DNA of 64,000 bases from Girardinichthys multiradiatus (Eukaryota > Chordata > Actinopteri > Cyprinodontiformes > Goodeidae): positions 8,095,327 to 8,159,326 of the forward strand of contig NC_061817.1 in the NCBI RefSeq assembly GCF_021462225.1, given 5' to 3'. Below the pieces are notes generated by a model. That model was not told the DNA's origin. It did no database searches and worked only from the letters and a program-made list of their open reading frames with translations. Made by a program: the position numbers and the translations under genes. Position 1 is the first letter of the stretch. The number at the start of each line of letters is the position of its first letter. Below are positions 1 to 11,882 of the stretch, one piece after another.

Positions 1-644
1 GGTGGCTTTTGTTATATCTCTGCTGGCAGGAAAGGCAAACAGTGGGGAACTGCTGAATGGCATAACAGGTCTGCATCTTGTGATCTTTATGAAATTTTTC
101 CAAGGAACTCATTCGAGTTTTTGACCCGGTCATTTCAAGTCGTGAGGCCGCAAGAGGATTATTGTCCCTCAAACAGGGTGATCAACCTGTCTCGACCTAT
201 ATAATTGACTTTCATTTGTTGGCTGCAGAGAGCCGTTGGAATGAGGCAGCACAGATGGATGCATTCATGAAAGGATTAAACGAAGACATCAAGGATGAGC
301 TAGCGACCCGTGACTATCCTTCTTCCCTGAAACAACTCGAGGATTTGGCTGCTCGCATTGATATTCGGCTGGCAGAGAGAAGAAAGGAGAAGCGCCATGA
401 GAAGGGTCGCTCATCATTAACTCAGGTTTCTGCACACCGGTATGAGAAAAGGAGTCGGTCACCTCTCACTGAGGAAAATGATAATTGTGAGCCCATGCAA
501 TTGGGCAGAACCAAGATTACCCATGAGGAGAAAGATCGTCGGAGAAGATTCAAGCTCTGTTTTTATTGTGGAGAGAAGGGACATTTAGCACTCAGGTGTC
601 CAATAAAAGGACAGGCTCAGCAGAGGAAGGGAGGTCTCTACTGA
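1..644 (+). pseudogene. gypsy gag (capsid and nucleocapsid) remnant
   Basis: The frame open from about 100 to 644 encodes a capsid-like helical segment followed by a basic linker and one CCHC zinc knuckle (C-x2-C-x4-H-x4-C, residues CFYCGEKGHLALRC at about 560-600). That knuckle is the nucleic-acid-binding signature of retroelement Gag. The first 100 bases encode similar capsid sequence in other frames, implying one or two small indels near 30-60. The open frame ends at a TGA just downstream of the knuckle (642-644), and the protease is read in a different frame. No authentic start codon is visible because the 5' part is outside the window. Confidence 0.8.
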
Positions 645-699
645 GCCGAAGTCAACTATTAGCCTCCTCCTTCTTGTTTCCTGCCCATTTTCAAACCTC

Positions 700-2275
700 T
701 TTTTTGTCTCTCCAGGGGGCCGTGTTTATTGATTCAGGAGCAGATACTGAATTCATGGATGAAACATTTGCAAATAAGAACGGCATAAAACTTATTCCGT
801 CAGCTGACACATGAAACGTGCTAGCTTTGGATGGTCACAGCATGAACAATTCACATCTCAGGACGGAGGAGATTACCTTAACAGTTGAAGGTAATCATCA
901 AGAAAAAGTAACTTTCATGATCATTAATTCACCTGAACTTCCTGTAGTCCTAGGGGCCTCCAGGTTGCATAAACACAACCCTCACATCGACTGGAAGAAA
1001 AAAGAAGTTTTGGGTTGGTCTGAGTCATGTTCCGCTGACTGTCTTTTGTCTGCTGCTACGGAGGTCAGTGTGGAGAATGAGGTTGAGGAGACCTATCCGG
1101 ATTTATCCAATATACCGCGAGAATACCATGATTTAAAGGAGGTTTTTAATAAAATCAAGGCCACAGCTCTGCCACCACATAGACCTTATGATTGTGCTAT
1201 TGATTTGCTTCCTGGCACATCACCCCCTAAAGGCAGAACCTATTCATTGTCTGGTCCAGAACACAGGGCCATGAAGAGTTATGTTGATGAGGCATTAAAG
1301 GCAGGGCACATTCAACCCTCTTCTTCTCCTGCAGGTGCTGGTTTCTTTTTTGTTGGGAAGAAGGATGGTTCATTGAGACCATACATTGATTATAGAGGCC
1401 TTAATGAGATAACAGTTAAAAATAGATATCCCTTACCACTCATAAATACAGCTTTTGATCAGATCCAGGGAGCCAAGATATTTTCTAAGCTGGATCTAAG
1501 GAATGCATATCATCTGGTCCGAATCAGAGAAGGAGATGAGTGGAAAACGACTTTCAACACACCTACGGGCCATTATGAATACAAGGTCATGCCATTTGGA
1601 CTTACTAACGCTCCTGCAGTTTTTCAGTCATTGGTCAATGACGTTCTAAGAGACATGGTGGGTCAATTCGTATTTGTTTATCTTGATGACATACTGATTT
1701 ATTCTCAAGATCTGGAAACCCACAGAAAACATGTCAGAGCTGTTCTCCTGCGTCTTCTCCAAAACCAGTTGTTCGTCAAGGCAGAGAAATGTGAGTTCCA
1801 CATAACTACCACTTCCTTTTTGGGCTTCATCATTTCCCCAGATCAAGTGCTTGTCGACCCCTCCAAGGTTAAGGCCGTATTGGAATGGCCTGTTCCAACT
1901 GATCGCAAGCAGCCTCAAAGATTTCTGGGCTTCGCAAAGTTCTATAGGAGGTTTATTAGAAATTACAGCCTGGTTGCTACTCCCCTAAATGCTCTTACCT
2001 CTTCCAAGGTGAAATTTGTGTGGAATAAGGATGCAGAGAAGGCCTTCAATAGGTTGAAGGAACTCTTCACGTCAGCTCCAGTGTTACAGTCTCCTGACCC
2101 AGAGAGACAGTTTATCGTGGAGGTGGATGCCTCAAGCACTGGGGTCGGAGCTGTATTAAGCCAAAGAGGTGAGGATGATCGTGTTCACCCATGGGCCTTC
2201 TTTTCAAGGACTCTGTCACACGCTGAGCGGAATTACGACGTAGGAGACAGTTATTGGCTGTCAAGTTGGCGTTGA
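700..2275 (+). pseudogene. gypsy pol: protease and reverse transcriptase, interrupted
   Basis: The frame opens with an aspartic protease motif (VFIDSGAD at about 721-744, catalytic D-S-G intact). A TGA stop at 812-814 breaks it; CGA to TGA by CpG decay is likely. From 818 the same frame runs through the protease end, a linker and the full RT palm with the catalytic YLDD at 1,679-1,690, then the connection domain and the first part of RNase H. The frame is lost near 2,248, apparently by a single-base deletion, and reading continues in the next frame from 2,254. The RT would have copied the element's RNA into DNA. All core RT motifs are visible, so loss of function is due to the stop and frameshift. 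Confidence 0.88.
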
Positions 2276-2553
2276 CAGAGTGGACACATTGGCTGGAGGG
2301 GACTAAGGAGCCGTTTATGGTGTGGACTGACCATAAGAACTTGGAATACCTGAAATCAGCAAAACGGCTAAACCCCAGACAGGCTAGGTGGGCTTTGTTT
2401 TTTGGTCATTTTAATTTCTCCCTATCTTACAGGCCAGAGAATAAAAATGGCAAACCTGACGCCCTATCCCGGATTCAAGAGCCTGAAGAATCTCAGTCTG
2501 CGGGTGAAGAGGAGTTTATCCTTCCTGAAACCGTCAGGTTGTCTGTGTCCTGA
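2254..2553 (+). pseudogene. gypsy RNase H, C-terminal part
   Basis: Continuation of pol after the frameshift at 2,248. It encodes the end of RNase H, with the conserved WTDHKNL (catalytic Asp) at about 2,320 and the PDALSR motif near 2,457, followed by the usual acidic linker toward integrase. A TGA at 2,551-2,553 stops the frame. The integrase continues in the same frame immediately afterwards, so this is a point stop (TGG to TGA is the simplest path), not a natural domain boundary. Confidence 0.8.
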
Positions 2554-3189
2554 GTGGAGGTGGAAAGGGAGGTCCAGGAAGCCATTAGAGATCTGCCTAT
2601 CCCACCATCATGTCCACCTGACCACTGTTTTGTCCCTGAATGCCTTGTGCCTAAGGTACTGGAGTCTTGTCATTGCTCTCGTTTAGTTTGTCATCCAGGA
2701 ATCAGCAGAACCATTCAGACAGTTCGAACTCAGTTTTGGTGGCCATCGCTTGTCAAGGATGTCAAAGACTTTGTTGATGAATGCACTCAATGTTGTCAAG
2801 CCAAGCCTTCTCGTCGCCCCTCTGCGGGGTTGTTGCACCCTTTGCCAATTCCCCCTTGCCCATGGTCACATATTGCGATGGATTTCGTGACAGGTCTACC
2901 GGTTTCTAATGGTCACTCTGTACGTCTAACCATAATTGACAGATTTTCAAAGATGGTTCATCTGGTGCCATTGGAGAAGCTTCCATCTGCTAAGGAGATG
3001 GGTGAGATATTGACCCGAGAAGGTTTCAGGCTCCATAGAATCCCAAATAACATTGTTTCCGATAGACGACCCCAATTTGTGTCACGTTTCTGGAAGGAGT
3101 TTTGTTCTTTGTTGGGAATTTCTGTTAGTCTTTCCTCAGGGTTTCATCCTCAGTCTGATGGCCAAACCGAGAGCCAACCAAGAAGCTGA
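2554..3189 (+). pseudogene. gypsy integrase: zinc-binding and catalytic core
   Basis: Same frame as the RNase H segment. The HHCC zinc domain is visible (H-x6-H around 2,672-2,696, then CTQCC near 2,791). It is followed by the catalytic core with the first Asp in MDFVTG (about 2,878) and the second in VSDRRPQF (about 3,058), where the usual Gly after DR is Arg. The frame breaks near 3,180, just at the third acidic residue (Glu), which is read in the next frame. The protein would have inserted the cDNA into the genome; this copy cannot. Confidence 0.82.
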
Positions 3190-3741
3190 AACCAAACTTC
3201 GTATATTATGTGAGTCTGACCCGACCAAGTGGTCACAAAATTTGCCCTGGGTTGAATACGCCATGAACTCTATACAATCAAGTGCCACTGGTTTGTCCCC
3301 TTTTCATGTTGTGTTTGGTTTCCAGACACAAATGTTTTCAGTTCAGGAGAGAGAAGCTAATGTTCCATCCGCCCAAGCGGCTGCCCTAAGGTGCCAAAGA
3401 ATATGGAGAAAGGCCAGGAGATCGATGATCAGAATGTCACTGGTTCAGTCAAGAACGGCCAACCGGAGACGGATCCCTGCCCTAAGTACCAGGTGGGGCA
3501 GAAAGTTTGGCTCTCCGCCAAGGACCTCCCATTAAGGGTAGAATCCCGGAAATTGGCACCCCGATTTGTTGGACCTTTCCCAATCTCCAAGATCATCAAC
3601 CCTGTCACTGTACGACTGAGATTACCCAACTCCATGAGGATTCACCCCACGTTCCACGTTTCTCAGGTCAAGCCCTTCGTGGAGCCCCGACTTGATCTTG
3701 AGAGGTTTTGCAAGATGAAATCTGAATGCTACACACTTTAG
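3180..3741 (+). pseudogene. gypsy integrase C-terminal region, frameshifted
   Basis: Two further frame segments complete the integrase: about 3,180-3,420, then 3,391-3,741 after another shift near 3,420. The second holds the typical gypsy integrase tail ([12 protein letters not shown], then [11 protein letters not shown]). In many gypsy elements a chromodomain follows this tail. Here the frame ends at 3,741 with none visible, so either this lineage lacks it or the copy is truncated there. Confidence 0.75.
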
Positions 3742-6700
3742 GACCAAACCTGTTATATCTATCACCATTTGTTTTATTTAGTTTTTTATAATTTATGGAG
3801 TCTCTAAGGTTTTGAAAATCAACCGACAATTTTTAAATCTTGCTGTTTGAACCAGGAATAAAGTGCCACTTTAAAATACGTTTTTTTCTGCGACCTGTCT
3901 GGTTGTCATTCAGGCGGCAGAAGAGTAAGAGAGAGTGAGATTTTCAGTACATAAAAGGAAGGCTGAATGTACTACAGAAGATTTCATCTGTTGTCCATTA
4001 GAGCTTTCAACCTTTCTGTCCTGGAACATGCTGGATTTGGAAATGTTGGCAACTGATGGAAATGGAAACCTTTACATTATTTAGGGAATATGAGCAGTAA
4101 ACAGTTTTTTTTTAATCCTATCTGTGCTAATCATTTTGTCTTTGTTTTAAAATTGTATTTAAGCCCTATTTTGACGGAGCAGTTCCGTCCCTCATGCTGA
4201 ACGTACACACACACACACTTGGAAATGCTCGTAAACATCGGAATTCACACATTCACATTAAACATACAGACTTACAGTCGAACTCTCCTGGGAAGCGTTG
4301 TCTGGTCCGTCTCGGGCGGCTGGAGTAAAAGTGGGCGTGGTGCTTCCGCAGTACCTATAACGGAAGTGAGCTTTCTTCGCCAGCAGGTTTAATTATAAAT
4401 AATTTTAAAGGAAAGAAAATAAGGGCTTCAAAATAAAAGCAGGAAATGAATGTTAGTGAATTTTTGTGACATTAATGTTTTGTTTTGTTCTTCTATGTGG
4501 TAAAATAAGTGATTATTTGTTGGTTGATCTGATTGTGGGCAGGGTGAGGGGTATAACAACTCTGTCCCTGCTACAGTTAGTCTGGCTTGGTTACAGAGGA
4601 GGCATCACTGATGTGTAGCACTAAGAGTACTCTGGAGAAAGAAAGAGTTGTAAATATTGAAAGCAGCTTGTTGTGTATATACTTTTTCTTCAAATTTCCC
4701 TCCTATTTGCACTACAGTTTTCTTGGGAGGTATGTAAATAAAATCACAGCCTTCAGACTTTGAAGTGCCCTCCAAGATTTTTCTTCCATTTTGGGGTTAT
4801 GATGATGATGCCTAGTACTACCATATGAGTTCCTAGGAAGAACAAGTGACACCTGTTTTACAGTGACTTCCTTCTTACACAGTGGTATAACGTATTTGTT
4901 GTTCCTAATGTAAATTATAACAGCTAAAATAAATAATGGCTAGAAAGAAATATGTGAATGGCATTTTTATATCTTGTTATATCATAGTTCTAAAAGTAAA
5001 ATCAGGACTGGCTATAATCACTATTGTAAGGAGACCGGAAATCGGCCACAAAATTGGTGCATCTCTGCTGAGACACAATCTGTTTGAGCCATCTGCTCTT
5101 GGAAATTTTGAAATTTATTTACAAAGGAGTACATTCTGAAATAAAAATTTGATATATAATAAATATTTTTTCATACTATTATTCTTTTTCCCTATTTATC
5201 CAGACCAGGAAAAAAGTGAAATCAAATCCCATACTTTTCCAGAGTTCCCTGGACTACGTAGGAACCCTGCAATGTGGTCATACAAAAAAAAATGTTTTTT
5301 GCCACTAATTCTAAAAGGCTGAAGTTGGCTTCTCCTTTCCGTGATCATGATCTCTTGATGAAATATCCACCTGCCTGATTTTCCCTCTGTCCTTTTCTGT
5401 CCTCGGGCTCTGAGTTGATAGTTCTACCTATTTTCATTCACATCCTAACAAGCCATCCGTTTAACTCCTGCTCCTGTTGTAATTATTAGCCATTTCATTG
5501 CTTTTCCATTTCTTGTCTCCATATTCCCTTCGCTATTTCCACTTTGAGTTTTTAGATTTATGATTTATGGTTCTAGCAATGTGACTGAGGCATAAATATT
5601 TTACTAGAACCAAAAGTATTTTTTTTCCTTTGAGAAAATAAATGGGGGTTGGGGGCAAATGGGAGAATGGGGAAAATAATGTTGGGAGTTTATGATATGC
5701 AGCAAAACAACTCATCTTTTTTAAGGCTTTTTTTCAGTTGTGATAAAAAAAAATGCCAGAAGGTAATTTGTTTCTGCCAGAAATTTCCCTGTATATGCAT
5801 GTATACAACAGCATACCCAATTAAAATCCTCAAGGTGTGATGTAATATCTTGTTCTGCCTACATCACTTTGTACAGCTCTTTTCCAGCTATGAATCCTTT
5901 AGAACAGCAAAGAATGCACACATTACTTAATTGCTAAGTCACTTTTGTTCCCTCATGTTTTCAGCAATTACTACGTTTTTCACAGATTATTTTGCTAATT
6001 ATTTAGTATTTACTACATTAATATATCCTTTTCTGTCATATTCGAGCAACCGGTGGTTTATCAGTCGAGTCTTCAGATCCTTAGACTAAACATTAAACCT
6101 ACATTAGTAGGTTTAATGTTCATTAGTATGAATTGTAGAAAAAAATAATACACAAGAAGCACTGTTTGAAAGATGCATGGAGCAAAGTACTTTGTAGGTC
6201 AACACTGACATGAAAAGAACAAGCCTTTTTTCTGGGCTTGGTGAGAAAAAACAATGATTCAAAGGAAGAGTTTTTAACAGCTATGGGGTAAATTCACAAA
6301 GCTATTCACACACACTAAATGTGTGTAAACCTGAGTTTTGGCATAATTTTAATTTAAAAATACAAATAAAGAAAGTTCTGTTTTAAATGAAGGTCTACAG
6401 AACAAACAGCATCTCTCTGTGCTAAGTTTGTCCACATTTAATTAGGTATTAATCATGCATTTGTGATTGTGCATTTAGGATGTGAGTCCATCAATATTCA
6501 TGTATGTTTATACAAAGTAAAGGTAGTTTTGGTGCAGGGGAACAGAATGAGAAACAAAATGGCCTGCCGTAGTACGGACTTTAAAATAATGTCAGTGATT
6601 TCACGGAAAATACAACGGATCCTCTCTTTCAATGAGGCGTGACTGATCTTGCTTAGTTATTATTTTTTTCAAATCAAGCAAATTTTTTAAACTGTTAAAA

Positions 6701-9700
6701 TCCCAATTTTTTTTTACCCCCTTTGGATGAAATAACTTTAGTGTGAAGGTCTGAAGAAAGTTAGCCCCACTCTACACTTTTAGCTATAAGACGTTTGAGG
6801 GGTACAGGTCAGCATCTCAGAAGGATAAAAATCTGGGCTTTGACTTCAACCAGAGCTTTCAATTTCTTAGTTTTCCTCCAATGGTGGATTTCATTGTATA
6901 TTTGAGTCATTAAAGACTTATGTTGGGGTCATTCATTTTGGGGGGAGAGACCACCTGGGCTGTGCAGTTTGACATGCGCAGCTCAACAGACGTTCCAGCT
7001 CAGACGTCACTTGAGATTATAAAATCCACGGGAAATAAACTTTCGTTGCCATTTCCGGCGTGTCTCACAGGACGAAGCAACGGAGGCGCATATCTGGAGC
7101 GACAGAAACTCGCAGGCAAGTTTTTTTTTTTTTTCTCCACACAGCCATTCCCGGAAGTGCTTGAAAGCCGGAATACTGTCTGATACAAGAAGGTCAGAAG
7201 ATTCATATACCTATCAAAGACCCTGCCGACACAAAACCCACAGGGGTTTGTTTCCAACGAGATGAGTTTCCCTCCATGTTGATTCAGTCGACTGCAATGG
7301 TCCCTCATGTTTTTCCCATTTTGGACAGATGAGAGGTTTGCCATTTTTGAGTTGATCATGGATGCATGTCACTCTAGTCCCCCCTGTTTTTCTTCTTCAG
7401 ACCTCGTCAAAGTAATGCGATCAGTGAGGTTCGTGTTTTGTCGGGCTGATCCGAAATCAGCCAGGAGTTAGAAGTTGGTCTTTTAAAAGTTCTCCATTCA
7501 AAGCAGCTGCGGTCTGGGCCTCATGGCCTGACCACTTATTTGACCCAATTTTATTACTGGAGTTTTTCCAATGAGTTCCTGCCTCAGAGTTTTATTACCC
7601 TTTGTTTGAGATTTGGGGCAATCAGCGGCTAGTAGCTAAATTAACCCAAATTGCACATTTTGTCCATAAAACTGCTGGTTTGATCTTCATAGACACTCAA
7701 TACGCACATATATTTTTGTATTATTATTGTTAGGTAGTCAGTTTTGTCCCCTTTGTGTAGAATAGTGCTTGTTAGTTAGGTGAAGGTTTTTGGACTACAA
7801 TGGTAGTACATCAGAATTATATGGCTGCATTAAATGTTCACATATATAATTAAGAGAAGCGTTTGTGTTTATTTCGTGCAAGAGTGATTCATCTGTCAAA
7901 ATAAGGTCAAAGTTCCCCTTCCTATCGGTAAGGCAGCTGCTTAAACAATGACATTTAGTGTTGTTTGGTTAATAATTACCAATTGTTAATGAGAATTAAC
8001 TATTTGTAATTATTAAGTGCTTTGAACCCATAATCACAACACCTGAGGACATCTCTGACTTCTATTCGTAAGCAATGATTTTTGTTTGAGAAAATATATT
8101 TTTCTGAATTATGATTTTTTATTATAATTTTGATAAATATTAATTAATCAATAACCATAATCCTTACACTTAGGAATAAATCCTAAGACAAAATAGTCTG
8201 GCAGCCTCTTTTCTGCATGCCCACTATTTGTGTTGAAAAAAAAACAGATGGTAACAAGTACACACACACACACATTCATACTTGTGCAAAGGGACACATA
8301 TCCAACGGTGGTGTAAAATAATTACTCCATCAAGGGCACTTTCTGGTACTGGAAAATAGGGGAATGCGTATGCCCACACTTACTAAAATAGATGCTGCTG
8401 ACTTGGTTGAACTGTCAATCAAGCAGTTTTATTTCTCACATACTGTGACTCAACATAGATGTGACTAAGGATTTGCACTGTACACCACTGCTTCTTACAT
8501 GCATGAGCGAAAAAGCTTCTCTCATTATTATTGGAGCCACAAACCTCTTAATCAGCCTGCTATACCTATTATTGTGTTTTCCTATTACAAGTATTACTAA
8601 TTTTGCATGATTATCAAATCATATCTTCTGTACATGCTTGGGTACAATGTTTAAGGACAAATTCCTACAGACATTTTAGGATGTGTTTGGAAAGATCTGG
8701 GAAATAAGGGTAAAAAAATTTACACTTGTTTAAGCAATTTTGTGTCCCACTTGTGTATGTACTTGCAACCATCAAATCGATTGAAGAATGTGTTAGAGAA
8801 GGTATACTACAAATGAAAAAACAGAGGAGAACACTAGTCCACAGAGATTAACCTCTGTGGGTGGTGTTGGTGAGAGAGTCTGCAAATGGGTACAGGTGTG
8901 CCTTGTTGCTGTACGACGGATCAGGTGTAGAGATTCAAGTCCAACAGGCACTAAACAGATGTTTACTTTGTTGAGCTCAGCAAGGTCGGATAATTGTCTG
9001 CTAATTCCACAGCTGTCTCGATAATTCTTTAAAGTGCAGTCTGCACATTATCCTCACGAGTCACATTGTTTGCTGCCACAGCCTTTTTACAGGCTTAGTC
9101 CTTGCATCACAACAGTATGACTTATTTTTGCCCTCAGCATATTTTTGAGGTGTGAAGTATGAACAAAAGGTTAAAGAAGTTCAGACTGTGCATGGTGCAT
9201 CTTTTGCCACATAAAAACGAAACATTTTTTGTATGTTATTTGACTTATTAGATCAAGACATAGTAATGCGTACTTGTGAAGTACAAAGAAACAACATTGT
9301 TTTTAAGGTTTTAAACAGTAGAGCATTTTATTTAGTAAAATTACACGCTCTTGCCATAAGCTACCTAGTATTTTTGTTGTTATAATATTGATTTATTTAA
9401 AGCATTTTTCATACATTCTTAGATTTAAATTAACACAAATTACATTTTAATCTGTTGTATTTTGTTTGAGTGTCTCGTTACTGAAAAGCACTATATAAAC
9501 TTACCTTGCCTTACCTTTTTGTTTATAATATCAGCATCTTTCTTACAGTTCACTGAGGTAAATCCAAAATGTGAAAAAAGTGACTAACGTTTAGAAAAGT
9601 GAACAGATGGGTTACTCAGTGGGTATAAAAATTAGAGCTGAACTGAGAAAGGTGTTTCAAATCAGCAAAGCCATTTGCGATTTACAGCTCTAAAGTCATC

Positions 9701-10346
9701 ACTTCAACTAGATTATATTGATTTACTGTGCAACCATCTGCATTTAGTCTTAACCAATTTCAACGGGCCCAGATGGCAATCTGCCTGCATATGTGATGTT
9801 TTTGTCTTCCATTACACGCTCTGCCTCACTCTCAGACACGCATGCTTTGGATCCACACTTCCGGATTGTGCTTTCATCCAAGCCATCTTACATTTTTTTG
9901 CACCTCTTTATTTACTTTTTTCAGTTACTCCTCTGACCTGAAAGAAGGATGCAGAAAAATAGAGTCTAAAGTAAACGTTACTGACAGAGGAAGTCAAAGA
10001 AAGCAGGTCACTTGGAAAAGAGACACTTACTATAGCATCAAGGAGATTGTAGATATCTAGAAACAGAAAATAGAAAATAATTTCACAGTTTAGGTATGGC
10101 AGAGAATAATTTCAAGAATGTTAACCACATGATGGCAAAAAAACTACATAGATCAATGAGTGTGCCAGTGTCCATGTTAATAGTTTATACCAAAATGTTA
10201 AACCCGTTTTAAAATTAACTCTGAACTCAAAATCACCAGTATTATCTAACTTCTGTTCAGTCTTACCGCTTTTGCAATTCTCCTGGGACCCTTTGCTGTT
10301 TATTCATATTTGAAACATTTTCTTTTAACATTTTAACCAAAACATG
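3742..10346. other. intergenic, AT-rich, no gene recognised
   Basis: I find no credible coding frame in this 6.6 kb; the short open frames lack family resemblance and codon bias. Local items: an AATAAA at 3,857, a short CA microsatellite near 4,207 and another near 8,262, a perfect 14-bp-stem hairpin at 6,089-6,120, a CpG-bearing patch at about 6,950-7,160, and a retroposon-like tail near 9,480-9,520. The rest looks unique or is too old to classify by eye. Confidence 0.5.
6089..6120. repeat. perfect 14-bp inverted repeat with 4-nt loop
   Basis: Left arm AACATTAAACCTAC (6,089-6,102), loop ATTA, right arm GTAGGTTTAATGTT (6,107-6,120); all 14 pairs match. It could be the centre of a small palindromic element or a chance AT-rich hairpin. 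No flanking duplication was found. Confidence 0.85.
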
Positions 10347-10348
10347 TA

Positions 10349-11880
10349 CAGGTCCTTCTCAAAATATTAGCATATTGTGATAAAGTTCATTCTTTTCCAT
10401 AATGTCATGTTGAAAATTTAACATTCAGCTCATGAAAACCCAAAATTCCTATCTCACAAAATTAGCATATCATTAAAAGGGTCTCTAAACGAACTATGAA
10501 CCTAATCATCTGAATCAACGAGTTAACTCTAAACACCTGCAAAAGATTCCTGAGGCCTTTAAAACTCCCAGCCTGGTTCATCACTCAAAACCCCAATCAT
10601 GGGTAAGACTGCCGACCTGACTGCTGTCCAGAAGGCCACTATTGACACCATCAAGCAAGAGGGTAAGACACAGAAAGAAATTTCTGAACGAATAGGCTGT
10701 TCCCAGAGTGCTGTATCAAGGCACCTCAGTGGGAAGTCTGTGGGAAGGAAAAAGTGTGGCAGAAAACGCTGCACAACGAGAAGAGGTGACCGGACCCTGA
10801 GGAAGATTGTGGAGAAGGGCCGATTCCAGACCTTGGGGGACCTACGGAAGCAGTGGACTGAGTCTGGAGTAGAAACATCCAGAGCCACCATGCACAGGCA
10901 TGTGCAGGAAATGGGCTACAGGTGCCGCATTCCCCAGGTCAAGCCACTTTTGAACCAGAAACAGCGGCAGAAGCGCCTGACCTGGGCTACAGAGAAGCAG
11001 CACTGGACTGTTGCTCAGTGGTCCAAAGTACTTTTTTCGGATGAAAGCAAATTCTGCATGTCATTCGGAAATCAAGGTGCCAGAGTCTGGAGGAAGACTG
11101 GGGAGAAGGAAATGCCAAAATGCCAGAAGTCCAGTGTCAAATACCCACAGTCAGTGATGGTCTGGGGTGCCGTGTCAGCTGCTGGTGTTGGTCCACTGTG
11201 TTTTATCAAGGGCAGGGTCAATGCAGCTAGCTATCAAGAGATTTTGGAGCACTTCATGCTTCCATCTGCTGAAAAGCTTTATGGAGATGAAGATTTCATT
11301 TTTCAGCACGACCTGGCACCTGCTCACAGTGCCAAAACCACTGGTAAATGGTTTACTGACCATGTTATCACTGTGCTCAATTGGCCTGCCAACTCTCCTG
11401 ACCTGAACCCCATAGATAATCCGTGGGATATTGTGAAGAGAACGTTGAGAGACTCAAGACCCAACACTCTGGATGAGCTAAAGGCCGCTATCGAAGCATC
11501 CTGGGCCTCCATAAGACCTCAGCAGTGCCACAGGCTGATTGCCTCCATGCCACGACGCATTGAAGCAGTCATTTCTGCCAAAGGATTTCCGACCAAGTAT
11601 TGAGTGCATAACTGTACATGATTATTTGAAGGTTGACGTGTTTTGTATTAAAAACACTTTTCTTTTATAGGTCGGATGAAATATGCTAATTTTGTGAGAT
11701 AGGAATTTTGGGTTTTCATGAGCTGTATGCCACAATCATCCGTATTAAGACAATAAAAGACCTGAAATATTTCAGTTAGTGGGCAATGAATCTAAAATAT
11801 ATGAATGTTAAATTTTCATCATGACATTATGGAAAATAATGAACTTTATCACAATATGCTAATATTTTGAGAAGGACCTG
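10349..11880 (+). mobile_element. Tc1-like DNA transposon, copy 1
   Basis: Both ends begin CAGGTCCTTCTCAAAATATT (inverted on the right) and are flanked by TA at 10,347-10,348 and 11,881-11,882, the Tc1/mariner target duplication. The right terminal inverted repeat is about 200 bp. The left one has lost about 78 bp at about 10,425 relative to copies 2-4, which explains the 1,532-bp length against 1,597-1,610 bp. Terminal and subterminal TTAGCATAT-bearing blocks give an IR/DR-like layout. The element encloses one transposase frame. Sequence similarity to the copies at 20.4, 46.0 and 60.2 kb is obvious along the full length. Confidence 0.96.
10599..11603 (+). CDS. Tc1 transposase, full-length frame, catalytic E replaced by D
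   Basis: 334 residues, intronless, ATG to TGA without interruption. Residues 7-46 form the first helix-turn-helix (LTAVQKATIDTIKQEGKT region). A GRKKCGRKR basic stretch (49-57) and a second DNA-binding segment to about residue 110 follow, then the DDE domain. The expected triad is D148 (LFSDESKF), D238 (FQHDLAPAH) and E273 with 34 residues between the last two (DD34E). In this copy codon 273 (11,415-11,417) is GAT, giving Asp, and the next-but-one residue is Pro rather than Leu. The enzyme family cuts the element at its inverted repeats and pastes it at TA. The frame is intact but the catalytic change makes activity doubtful. The ATG chosen is shared by all four copies. Confidence 0.93.
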   Translation: MGKTADLTAVQKATIDTIKQEGKTQKEISERIGCSQSAVSRHLSGKSVGRKKCGRKRCTTRRGDRTLRKIVEKGRFQTLGDLRKQWTESGVETSRATMHRHVQEMGYRCRIPQVKPLLNQKQRQKRLTWATEKQHWTVAQWSKVLFSDESKFCMSFGNQGARVWRKTGEKEMPKCQKSSVKYPQSVMVWGAVSAAGVGPLCFIKGRVNAASYQEILEHFMLPSAEKLYGDEDFIFQHDLAPAHSAKTTGKWFTDHVITVLNWPANSPDLNPIDNPWDIVKRTLRDSRPNTLDELKAAIEASWASIRPQQCHRLIASMPRRIEAVISAKGFPTKY

Positions 11881-11882
11881 TA

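Larger units (their letters stand above)
1..3741 (+). mobile_element. Ty3/gypsy LTR retrotransposon, 5' end outside window, decayed
   Basis: Retrotransposon body in the order gag, protease, reverse transcriptase, RNase H, integrase, which is the Ty3/gypsy order. It starts inside gag at the window edge, so any 5' LTR lies to the left. The coding chain ends just after the integrase C-terminal region at 3,741, and I could not find an LTR pair or a primer-binding site. An AATAAA near 3,857 is the only candidate 3' processing signal. The body carries at least two in-frame stops (812-814, 2,551-2,553) and several frameshifts (near 30-60, 2,248, 3,180 and 3,420), so it is a dead copy. Superfamily assignment is firm from domain order; subfamily is not assigned. 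Confidence 0.9.

Noticed and set aside
10599..11603. Domesticated host gene derived from a transposase
   Set aside because: It is enclosed by complete inverted repeats and a TA duplication, has close copies nearby, and carries a catalytic substitution; nothing points to host use.
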